Below the pieces are notes generated by a model that had not been told where the DNA came from, searched no databases, and saw nothing but the letters and a program-made list of their open reading frames with translations. Shown piece by piece: positions 11,186 through 21,145 of a stretch of 64,000 nucleotides of DNA (its first letter is position 1; each line of letters starts with the position of its first letter). This DNA comes from Ilex aquifolium (lineage: Eukaryota > Streptophyta > Magnoliopsida > Aquifoliales > Aquifoliaceae), in NCBI GenBank assembly GCA_951799425.1, contig OX637401.1, forward strand, positions 31,917,780 through 31,981,779. The letters are read 5' to 3'. A program made the translations under genes and the position numbers.

Positions 11186-12412
11186 AGCATTTGATATTTG
11201 AACTCTCCAACTAAACAATGACAGGGTAGACAATGTTGATAATTATGAAATTTAACTAGTATATGGGTAATAGAAAACAAAATTTATTGCTCCAATTTGT
11301 TAAGGCAGTCAAAAATAACATTCAAAAATGAATGATAAAATTGCAAAAGCACATGATTGCTCTTCAAGTAAATATGGAAGCTGCACGGGATAATTCCTGC
11401 AATCAATTTGAGATAGCGATTGAGCTGCTGATGAACCCTGAAACAACCACAAGATTAGGAAAAGGGAGTCAGGCGCACGCCCGACTTATCCCTTCCGAAA
11501 CTTAAGTCAGTAAGAGAGGGAGGATGAAGCTCAATTGAATGTGTTCTGAATCTAGTTTTTTCCTCCCTTAGTTCATTTTTCTAAGGGGTATTTATACCTG
11601 GACTTGAAATGATTGCTCTGACACAGATGTCATCTCAGATTTAATGCCCTTCACAATTACCCATGCGCAATGAGTGATTCATACCTGGATTCCCGTGTCA
11701 TTAATGCTTGGAGGATGGGACTAGCCCTCGGGGCCACGCCGAGAACCTCCAGCTACCTCCGAGTACTCGAGTGCCTATGAACGGCGTCTGACACCTACTC
11801 CCGAGTAGTCGGCGTCTAGGAGGCAAGCACCCCTAATTCTGTGCTCGGCGTCTCAGCCATTAATGCACCCACTCATGATTGTCAGTTTGGGTCTTCGAGG
11901 GTGCAGAGGCTCATTAAATGCTCTGTCTGAGTCACTCACGTCTTCATAAATACTGGGTCACACCGCATTAATTGCCGGTGTCAGAAGTTTGTATTCGGCT
12001 CCACGAAACCATCCTTTGTCGGCTCTCCTCCTTGTTGTCGGCGTTGGCCCCACTACTCGGAGTCGGCTCCATTCCTCGGCATCGGCTCTACGGCTTCATA
12101 ACAGCTACACATGTACACCTGTCGCCTTGGGGTTTGCTGAGCCACCTTGAGTCCCTCCAGAAGTTATTTTTTTGTTGTTGTTTCTTCTCAAGTATGGAAG
12201 CTATTATTTTGACCAATGACTCAACTATTTATGAATGTCATTATGACATAGTATTAATCCCCTCTTTGGACTGCTTACTTATGAAAAGTGTTTGATTGAC
12301 TTTGTAATTGAGAATGGTGGTAATCAAACTAAAAGTATTTTTGGTGGACTGGATTTCCTCTTGCATGCAACAGACCAATTATGTTATATTTTTTATTACT
12401 AATATTATTTTA
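11186..12412. repeat. Diverged copy D of the inhibitor promoter/spacer
   Basis: Begins with the GGACTAGCATTTGA block that lies just upstream of the inhibitor TATA box in the other units, and follows them through the TTGCTAAAAGCACATGATTA and GACTCAACTATTTATGAATG segments. The inhibitor coding region that should lie to the left is missing. The copy is interrupted by a solo LTR (11382-12159) and ends at a Helitron terminus (12413). Confidence 0.75.
11382..12159. mobile_element. Solo LTR
   Basis: 778 bp beginning TGCACGGGATAATTCC and ending GTCCCTCCA (TG...CA). It is flanked by 5-bp repeats GAAGC (11377-11381) and GAAGT (12160-12164). The empty site is seen in paralogous spacers (ATGGAAGCTATTTTTTT near 18445 and 21437), so the boundaries are fixed by comparison within the window. 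A TATA-like TATTTATAC lies near 11590. The open frame 11972-12295 runs over its end and is not a gene. Confidence 0.85.
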
Positions 12413-12706
12413 CTAGTCATAAACAGTGCCTGAATGTACGATATTATTCGTAAATAAGTTATAAATATTTACCCATGCATAAAGGTATATCACAATATTT
12501 TAGCAAACGATGATGAAAATGAGCTCATTCACCTCTCCTTACAATTTTGATAAAATATATTCTAAAAACATATCATTTGACCAACATCAACCTGCATGCA
12601 TAACATATATAGTCAAATCTTTATGCAGTTAAAGTCATGTTATATTTATTGAAACATAATAATTCAAACATTTGAGAAAACATGTCAGTTGGCAATGTTT
12701 ATTGTT

Positions 12707-13966
12707 TTTTTTTCGGAAAGTAAATGTATTAAAAACCAGAAATTAAGGGTAATTACCTACAGTTTGTACAATGAAATCATGTAGGACTCAAAGACAAAAC
12801 ACAAGTCTGTAAGAGATGCCGAGAGTAAGGGTATCTCCCACAGAATTGTAGACAAAAATATACATTGGTACCAAAATATGCAAAAAGCATACAAAGCATT
12901 AACTGTTCACATGAAGAGTCACGTGAACAGTTAATGCTGCCAGAATGGGACATCCCAGAACAACAAATCAGACCCAAGATATCAAGCAGACAACCCTCTT
13001 TCTGAGAATATTCAATGAATCAACAAATTTCTACACTTGGCCAGCGCTTGGAATCTTCAAGACAGCTGGTTGTTGTAACTCTAGCTCAACTCCATGCAAT
13101 TATATGTCAAAAAACAACCATCACAACTGCAACTGTGCGGATCAGTCCATTGACTGCTTCAGCTCACTCAGCTTTCCAACAGCTCATCCCAGCACTTCAG
13201 CCAGCTCATTCAGATCAAGAAAGCAGCTGCTCATGGACTGTGGATCCCTTCAGCTGCCCATACTGTTGTATCCCTCAGTTGGATGCAGTAGCTGAACAGT
13301 CACTGTTCACGTAACTGTTCACGTGACTGTTCAGCAGTCAAGGCAGTGCAAACTCTCAATTGCAAGCCATTTGCATTCTGCCCCAAACCCGAAATCAAAA
13401 GACCAAATCCATTTCCAAATCCACAAGCTCACCAATGGTGCAAACAACTTCAAAACCCAAAACAAAACAGCCACAAAAATAATACAGCAAAGTGTGGTTC
13501 ATATGAAAGTAATACAGTGACAACCTCCATACAAATACCACCCAAAACAGAGTAAAGAAGACCTCTGAAACAGGGGATTAGGAGAGACAGCTAAGTGGAA
13601 GTCTCCACTTCTGGATAGTTTGGAAGTTGCTATAAGAGGTCTTGTATTTGACAGAAGCCAATCTACTCCACACAGTCCGCAGGATAAGATGGGTAACAGA
13701 GATAGGATCCTTGAACTGGTTTCTAAATCTTCTATTATTTCTCTCCATCCACAAGTGATAAACGGTGGCAACCAAGCAGATTCTGCAAATCAGTTTCTTC
13801 ATCGACTTACCCTTCCAATTAATAGCAGCCCAATCAACAAAGTCATCCCAAGGCTTAGGCTGCCAAAGCTCCCCGACGAATGAGAGAGTAGCAGACCAAA
13901 CATTAGAGGAGTAAGAACATGCAAAAAACAAATGAGGATGTGTTTCAGGAGAAGTCATGCACAAAA
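12707..13966 (-). mobile_element. 5'-truncated LINE (L1-like) with zf-RVT remnant
   Basis: Insertion flanked by perfect 16-bp duplications GGCAATGTTTATTGTT (12691-12706 and 13967-13982). The minus-strand 3' end is a short poly(A), seen as a T run at 12707. The reading frame at 13578-13964 (minus) encodes the tail of ORF2. It has the zinc-binding reverse-transcriptase motif (ETHPHLFFACSYSSNVW) followed by the typical plant LINE segment (ICLVATVYHLWMERNNRRF), about 128 residues to a stop at 13578. Endonuclease and reverse transcriptase are lost to 5' truncation. About 870 bp of 3' UTR follow, related over some 190 bp to the LINE scrap at 20454-20910. Confidence 0.88.
13578..13964 (-). pseudogene. 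LINE ORF2 C-terminal fragment
   Basis: Open frame of 128 residues within the LINE. The first half carries the Cys-His pattern of the zf-RVT domain (PETHPHLFFACSYS), and the second half is the conserved basic region (HLWMERNNRRF). It lacks all catalytic domains and is not a host gene. Confidence 0.85.
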
Positions 13967-13999
13967 GGCAATGTTTATTGTTGATTTAACATCCATCAA

Positions 14000-16190
14000 G
14001 CATTCATGGGAAACAATATAATCCATGCGAAAATCAAATCTTGAGCATAACCCAACGAATAATTTTGAGTGTAAATAGTAACAATCTAACAAATGAAAAA
14101 CAAATTAAGCTTACATTAAAATTAAAAATAAAACTAACCTTGCACATGCACAAAAGAAAATAATTAGCATAACTTAATGAACAGTTTCAAGTCTTAATAT
14201 TACCAATATAACTAACACCCAAATTCTAAACCACATAACCAATGCAAAAAATTAAAGCATTTATTAAAATTCAAAACAAAAGTACCTTGCACCTGAACAA
14301 AATCAATACTTGAGCAGCACCAAATCACCTGAATTCAGTGAATTTTTAGCTGCAAGAATCCAATTCGTTGAACTCTTGAACTCAAATTATAAGAGACTTG
14401 TTCACCCAAAATCAGTACTGCTATATCAAAAAAAAAAAAACCACCAAATGATTTTAATTGAAATTAGTTTTAAATTTAATAGTCACATAATCCAAATTCT
14501 CACTTGACGTTTTTTCAGTCACAAAATTTATCTATAATTGAATTCATACTAAAAATAAATATGTGAATTGAAGCATGAATATTGGACCATACCATAATCG
14601 AATAGCACAAAACTAAAATCCTATAGGGTAAAAATCAGTAAGAATACAACGCCTACATACATAATTCACATATATGAACAAAAAACATGTGCATCTTTGC
14701 ATAAGGAATAAAGTAATGAGGTTGTGCATCCATGCATTGCGGCAACACATGTATATGTGCATGTGTGAAAAGAATTTCAACCTATGTATAGTATACATCA
14801 AAAACATTAATGAACAAAAACATAATTCAAACATCCCACCGCCTTAACCGTATCTTTCTCATTACCCATTCACCGCCTCAGTCGTAATCAAAATCAGTTA
14901 TGTGAATTAGTGTATTTGTTGCTCAAGTATTGAATTTTAAAAATTTTATGCTAATTATGTGTTATTTATTCCAATTTGGTTTCTTATTTTTTTATGCTAA
15001 TTATGTTGATTGTGATTTTGAGCTATCTCGATTGGTTACTTGTATGGATCTATCCATGGGGTTGAACTTTGTAATGGGTGGACTGGAATTTTAAATCAAA
15101 CTCTTCTGTTTATCAGATCCACTTAATTATAGAACACTTTTCTGAGGTTCAAGTCAAATTGTACGCATCTAACGGCTAAAAAATATGCAATTACCTTCAT
15201 TATCAGTTTTCAAAACTGACCACAAAATGTTTGTCTTTTGTAATTTGAAAATTTGTTGGATTTTTTTTTTTTAGTTTTGTTATTAGGAAATAGGAATCAA
15301 ATTTCTAGATTGAAAAATTTAGAATATCTTCAAAAAGTTTTCCTTATAGTTTCCACGAAATGATTTTCAGTAATCATTTGGGGTTGAGCAATTGTTAGTT
15401 TCTTTATGGTTTTATTTTTAATATGATTTGTAAACAGCAAAATCATCTCTACTCCCTTGGGTTAATCTCACCGAAATCAATAAACTTCAATTCATAACCC
15501 ACAAATGGGTTAATTTCAACACTAAATTAAAAAAATTTGGATTCATAATCCACTAATTCAGAAAGTTTTAAGCTTATATTAAAAAAACTCAACTTCCAAG
15601 AGTAGAAATTAAAATATTGAACATAACACAATTGGTAGATGCAGTGTAGCTTACTCCGTAGCCAGAATTTTGTTCAAACTACCAACTGATAAAAAGACAA
15701 CCAAGCAAAATGCAATAAATTCCAAATCCAATAAAAATATTTACAATAAGCATAAACCAAATTCGTTGCATCAATCATTTAATTTTTACAATTTTCAAAT
15801 ACAAATACATACAACCAAACATTAAATACATAACACGCATACATATAATTTTCAAACCCAAATACACAGTTAATTCCAAGTTTGAACAGAATGTCCAAAT
15901 TACATCTCTTTCCAACCAGATCTCTCTACCCTACTCTCTTATTCAAAGTCAAATACACCTTATGGGGTGTAGGCAGAGATGGAGAGGAAGGGAGAAGGAG
16001 AGGTATCGAGGAAGGGAGAGAGATAGAGTTAGATGAGAGATATGAGTGTTAGAGTTAGGGAGAGAGAATTGTACCAGTATATGATATAGAGAGAGAGAGA
16101 GAGTTAGATGAGATATAGGAGTTTTAGACAAATTTCGTATGAGAGTCATCGGATCAATAATCGTCGAGCTCAAGACAAAATTTTCTAGTT
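14000..16190. other. Helitron interior, no gene
   Basis: AT-rich sequence with no coding similarity. GA-rich microsatellites occur at about 15985-16110. Confidence 0.5.
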
Positions 16191-16711
16191 ACTTTATTAT
16201 ATATATATATTATTTTCACATGTAAATTTGATACAACTTCTGGTAGACCAATTTTGATAGAATCTTTTAAACTCTCATTTCCTTTTAAAATATCCATTCA
16301 ATCGAATACCAACTGAAGTCAAGAACAAAAAGAGGAAGACGGAAATGAAGGAAGAGACGATAGAGGGAATGAAGAGGGAAAGAATAGTGAAGAGGAAAAT
16401 CCAATTGAAATTTGTTTGAAGGAATCAGTAAGCCGAAAGAGAAGAAGGTCTCCTTCCTGTCCATGAATCGTTGAGATAAAAGTGAAGCTTTTCAGAGGGT
16501 CAGATGGAAGAGTAAAGCAAAAGTGTTGTTGAGGTGAGGCCCGCGTATTATATAAAATACAGGACCACCCCTAATCTTTTAAAATTTTTCAATGGGGCAA
16601 TTTTTAAAGACTTCCAAATTTTTTGAAATTCTACCAGCACCCGAATATTTTTGTAAGATTGCAGTGGAGCTGCTCCCCAGTTCCCACTGCCCCCACAATA
16701 AATCCGCCCCT

Positions 16712-17032
16712 AATCATATCTGCAAAAGATTTTGATTCAAATTTTGGAATAAAAACCGTCCTAGGCCGATCATGGAGGCCATATTTTACCGTGGTCATAA
16801 TGCAATTATTCTTGAGTGATATATAACGATACTTCTTCATTGTCCTCATTATATTATGAGGAATATATATCATAATAATGGCACTGGAGCTACCACAGCG
16901 CAAAGAGTAAGTTAGAAAGGATATAGAGTCATGAACTCAACCGAAGCTGAAAAATCCACAGTGAAAAATTTCATTAATGGTCAAACATGGTTAAATCAAA
17001 CCGACATCCCATTCTCCCTAGATCTAATGTAG
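16712..17032 (+). pseudogene. PME 3' fragment (pseudogene 2)
   Basis: Matches the last third of the intact PME: ISAKDFDSNFGIKTVLGRS, WRPYFTVVIMQLFLSDI, then after a deletion and frame changes YEEYI, NSTEAEKSTVKNFINGQTW and the terminal DIPFSLDLM-stop. LGRPW has become LGRSW. The segment corresponding to IDPEGWLKWDN is missing, and an in-frame stop replaces the CWSG position. Everything 5' of this is absent, because the paralogous sequence to the left is interrupted by the Helitron. It is not functional. Confidence 0.88.
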
Positions 17033-17457
17033 ATTGGAAAATAATACCTACAATTGTCAAATGTAATAATTTTCTTTGTGACCTATATTTTCAATATTCA
17101 TGTGTAATTATGGGTAATATTCTTTCACATATGACTTGCTTCTTTACATAAATTTCTAATGCTTGATAAATTACATGTCCTATATTTTTGTCTATTTTTG
17201 CCATCCATTTAAAAATGTATTTGAAACAAGCAACTCCACGGTGAGGCAGTCTCTGAGCGATTTACTACTTATTGACTATCGTAATTTTCAAGACTTGGAA
17301 CTCCCAGAAGTCTGTGAGTTTTGCCAAATAAAATGCTTAGAAAAAGAGGAAGAAAATTTTATAACATTCAAAAATTCACCAAAATTAGAAAACAAAGGAA
17401 GAAAATCAAGGTATCTTTAATTCTTGTAATCTGGCAATTCTACTTTTTCCAACAGAT
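17033..17457. other. Tail-to-tail spacer, no gene
   Basis: About 425 bp between the dead PME and the start of duplication unit B, equivalent in position to 7237-7995. Confidence 0.5.
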
Positions 17458-20302
17458 AATTGCAAATTAACACAATAATCTTTTTGTCTCCATATATTTG
17501 TGCCAATAGAGATAGATGAATCCGACAGATCAAAATGGCTAGGATAATTTTGATACTCTATGAAAGCATGTAGACGAATAAAACGACTATATTTTATTTA
17601 ATGAGATGTTCCAGTAATAATAGATTATTTCTGCTGCCACCTGCGAGAGCTCATGTAGAGCATTGTTTTGATTAGTTAATGGTGATTGGCGAGATTCTGG
17701 TGGTCCTTTAAACACACTCTCACAATCCAGTGCGTCCCCAGCAGCTTCAGCAGCTTCGCTACATGAAAATTTGTAGTTGTTGGAATCCAAATCCGCAATT
17801 GCATGTTGAAGATCTTTCTCTGCACCAATGTTATATAGATCAATACACTCATTTAAGTACCGCCTCAATATAGGATCTGTCGTCTTATTATTTAGTTGAT
17901 GGATGTACGCTAAGGTAGTCTTAGCTTTAGTAAAAGACAACTGAAGCAATATGCGGACAAGCCCCTTGACATCTGCTTTAGAGCTTCGAGGATCAGAACG
18001 AAGAGATGAGACACAAAGATCACGATTGTGTGTAAGATTACAAGTTTTTTCAATCAAATCGACACCCTTCTCTAACACCAAATTTGAGCATTGGCTCAGG
18101 GGTAAGCGAATGAGAGGAAATAGAAAAACAACTATCAATAGTAAAGAGATTGACCTCTCCATTTGAAAGGTATAATATTACGGGGGGAGGAGTACAGAAA
18201 GATGATAAGGTTATGGGTTGGAGTTGATTGCTTTAAATAGGACTAGCATTTGAAATTTGAACTCCCTAACAAAACAAATGACAACTTGGACAATATTGAT
18301 AATTATGAAATTTACTTGGTATAAGGGTAACGGAAAACAAAATTTATTGCTCCTATCCTGTGATTTGTTAAGGCAGTCAAAGATAACATTTAAAAATGAA
18401 TGATAAAATTGCTAAAAGCACATGATTACTCTTCAAGTATATATGGAAGCTATTTTTTTTGTTGCTGTTTCTTCTCAAGTATGGAAGTTGTTTTTTTTAC
18501 CAATGACTCAACTATTTATGAATGTCATTATGACATAGTATTAATCTCCTCTTTGGACAGCTTGCTTATGAAAAGTGTTTGATTGACTTTATAATTGTTT
18601 GGTGGACTAGGGACCAATTATGTTATGGTTTTTGTCACCGATGTTGTCTTATATTATTTCCACGAGTAAATCCGTCTCGATTGTATTATTTTGCCCAAAC
18701 GGTTGTATTATTCCCCTAGGAAGGAGACGTTGATTTCTCTAACATTAATAATCACTCTTCTTCTTCCTCCTCTCATCCATTTGTTCTAGTCCAATGCTCC
18801 TCTATTGCAAAAATAGAAAGGAGTCGATTTGATAGAAAGAAACTAACAATCCTTAAAATTTTGTTGCCTTCTCCCCCTTCCTAATCCTAATTCTCTTTCA
18901 CCACCACAAAATAATAATAATAATAATAATAATAAATTTGGAGCTCTAATGCATATGACCAAGGACTTGCCTCAAAATGTGCTTCCCTTCTACTACTGGA
19001 AAGAGGAGTTTACCACAACCTTCGCCAATATATTCAACTCACTATATCCTCTTTGATCCTATTTCAAGGCGAGGGAACATGACTTGTATCTTTCTATACA
19101 AAGCGGGACATTACTTTGAAGCTAACTAAAAAGAGGTGCAATGAATGACTTAAAATGGTCCTTATGCATAGACAAATTGAGCAACTACCATTGCTGTGAA
19201 AATAAAAATGATGCCTAAATAGTTTCATCATTTTCGTTACGATGAGAATGACCCTTATGAACTTTATACACTGTTTCAGTATTTGAATGACAGCTACTTT
19301 TACCAACAATTTAGTTGCAGATCGCATAAATAGTATATGGATTTTATATTCTTATCGTTTAAAGACCACCAATGCACATGCTAGAGGTCTTTTGCCATTC
19401 GAGAGCTGCCTTGTAGAGAAAAATGCCTAGGGTGTTTGTATTACTCCTACCAAAGAAGCAAACAACCATACACATAACTATTTTTAGGCATGGTTACGAT
19501 GCAGATTCTCTTTTCTACTCACATGTTGTGAAGTTAGAACCATGTTCACACCTCCACCCCATCTTATCCCACTTTTTGTTTTCTTCCCTTTTTGTTGTTA
19601 TTGCAGAATATAAACAAAATCATCATACAATGTATAGGAGGGACCTTTTTTTTAGGTCTTCATATACAAGAGACTTGTGATGGGTTGAATTAGTTTACTT
19701 CGAATTACTGTACAATAATACTATCCAAAACTAGAAAATTCATGCACAATTTGTTAAATAGAATGATCTGATTCATTTACATTCTATCCATTATAAAGGA
19801 CCAGGATAATTTAATGGTACCAAAATAATTTTTTCGATATTGTATCGAAATTACTACTATTAAGGGGTGATGTTACAACTCAATGTGTTGAAGTTACACC
19901 GAAGTGAGGTCATTTGGAGTCATTCCTAATTCTTTTGTTGTAGCTTGGCACTAGAAATTAGCAACTTAACCCAAAGACGTGCATGCTAAACTTCGGCCGT
20001 ACAAACTTCAGTACCAGAGTCTTGCCGATCTTATAGGTTTTCATACTGTCTTGGCATACCTTCAATTCCGAAACCAAATCATCCCTCCAAAAAATGCGGA
20101 TTTATCATTCTCCTAGTCTTCCTAGCCAATGCACTATAATATATGATCATCTTGTAAAAAAAACTATACTAGATTGACCCAATTTTCTGAAAATGGGCTG
20201 ATATTAGAAGGCTATGATTCTTCTGGCTAAACCTATACTGGATTGCCTAAGTCTCCTAAATAAGAACAAATTTTCCAAAGGGTTAAATGGGGAAACACGT
20301 AC
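17458..20302. repeat. Segmental duplication unit B (partner of 1-3632)
   Basis: Near-identical copy of unit A containing inhibitor copy 3 and its spacer. It lacks about 925 bp present in A (junction near 18980) and contains about 150 bp (19335-19485) missing from A; that segment is shared with the region near 23085-23290 and so is ancestral. The copy ends abruptly at GGGGAAACACGTA. It is fused to the middle of another inhibitor gene, which implies a deletion that removed this unit's PME. Confidence 0.9.
17587..18162 (-). CDS. PMEI/invertase-inhibitor family protein, copy 3
   Basis: Single-exon gene, 191 residues, almost identical to copy 1 in its first 80 residues and clearly paralogous throughout. 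Signal peptide 1-24; conserved cysteines C41, C50, C106 and C147. An extra Cys134 (KFSCSEAA) replaces Ser of copy 1, which leaves an odd number in the mature domain besides Cys25. The C-terminus differs (EIIYYYWNISLNKI against EIIYTFITGPPQ), caused by small differences near the stop codon. The TATA-like box TATTTAAAG lies at 18231-18239 (minus). It is probably recently duplicated with unit B, and its own PME partner has been lost. Confidence 0.9.
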   Translation of the reverse strand: MERSISLLLIVVFLFPLIRLPLSQCSNLVLEKGVDLIEKTCNLTHNRDLCVSSLRSDPRSSKADVKGLVRILLQLSFTKAKTTLAYIHQLNNKTTDPILRRYLNECIDLYNIGAEKDLQHAIADLDSNNYKFSCSEAAEAAGDALDCESVFKGPPESRQSPLTNQNNALHELSQVAAEIIYYYWNISLNKI

Positions 20303-21145
20303 TTCTTAGAATCCAAATCCTCAATTGCATGTTGGAGATTTTTCTCTACAGTATCATCATATAGAACAACACAATCATTTAAGTACCGCTTCAATATAGG
20401 ATCTATCGTCTTACTATTTAGTTGATTGATGTACGCTAAGGTAGTCTTAGCTTTTTTTCGGAAAGTAAAATGTATTAGAAACAAGATATACAAGTGTAAT
20501 CACCCACAATTGTACAGTGAAGTCACGTAGGACTCAAAGACAACCATCAAAACCCAGAAAAAGGAACCAAAAATCAAAATACAAGTATGTAAGAGATGCC
20601 CTAAGTGGGGTATCTCCCACAGAATTGTTGACAAAAGAATACATTGGTAACAAAATAGAAAAAGTCAGGACCAATACAGCCCATAACACCACAAAAAATG
20701 TCCAGCAAGCACAAGTAGCATGCATCAACCCCCATAAGCAGCCAATAGCAAGCAAGAAAGCAACACCAATGATTCGCATAAGTGAGCCATAAGCAGAGGA
20801 AAACAGCACCAACAACGCTTAGCACAATCAGCAATCACAACCCAGAAGGACAACCACCAATAAGCAAGAAAGTCAGAAAGACCAAAGAACCCCAAAAAAG
20901 ACCAGCTGGATAGTAAAAGACAACTGAAGCAATATACGGACAAGCCCCTTGACATCTGCTTTAGAGCTCTGAGGATCAGAATGAAGAGATGAGACACAAA
21001 GATCACGATTGTGTGTAAGATTACAAGTTTTTTCAATCAAATCGACACCCTTCTCTAACACCAAATTTGAGCATTGGCTTGGGGGTAAGCGAATGAGAGG
21101 AAATAGAAAAACAATTATCAATAGTAAAGAGATTAACTTCTCCAT
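20303..21145 (-). pseudogene. Inhibitor copy 4, split by a LINE and truncated
   Basis: Minus-strand remnant in two pieces. 21145-20911 encodes the N-terminal part (MEKLISLLLIIVFLFPLIRL through KGLVRILLQLSF). 20453-20303 encodes the middle (KAKTTLAYINQLNSKTIDP to EDLDSKKY). Between them lies 20454-20910, a LINE 3' fragment. The final 60 or so codons are missing because the segment is fused at 20302/20303 to the end of unit B. The intact order is seen in copy 3 (LQLSFTKAKTTLAYIHQLNN). No full protein can be made. Confidence 0.92.
20454..20910 (-). mobile_element. LINE 3'-end fragment inserted in inhibitor copy 4
   Basis: Starts with a T run and CGGAAAGTAAAATGTATTA, matching the 3' end of the LINE at 12707 for about 190 bp (shared CACGTAGGACTCAAAGAC, TAAGAGATGCC and TATCTCCCACAGAATTG), then diverges. 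Comparison with copy 3 places the insertion between GTCTTAGCTTT and AGTAAAAGAC. I see no clear target-site duplication. The open frames inside (20517-20792 and 20601-20834) are LINE UTR, not genes. Confidence 0.8.

Larger units (their letters stand above)
12413..16203 (-). mobile_element. Helitron, minus orientation, carrying a nested LINE
   Basis: On the minus strand the 3' end is a weak stem (GTACATTCAGGCAC), about 8 nt, then CTAG followed by host T, as Helitrons have. The opposite end, TATATAATAAAGTA, matches the 5' end of the Helitron at 28993 (TCTATATAATAAAG) apart from loss of TC. Paralogous spacers have the uninterrupted TTTTATATTATTTCCAC (A/T insertion point), and the sequence after 16203 resumes as TATTATTTTCAC. 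No Rep/helicase frame is visible, so it is non-autonomous. It is interrupted by a LINE (12707-13966). Confidence 0.65.

Noticed and set aside
11972..12295. 107-residue plus-strand frame
   Set aside because: Runs across the end of the solo LTR into the spacer; no similarity.
12945..13883. Plus-strand frames in 12945-13883
   Set aside because: Antisense to LINE ORF2 and its UTR.
20517..20834. Frames within 20454-20910 on both strands
   Set aside because: Fall in LINE 3' UTR sequence inserted in an inhibitor gene.
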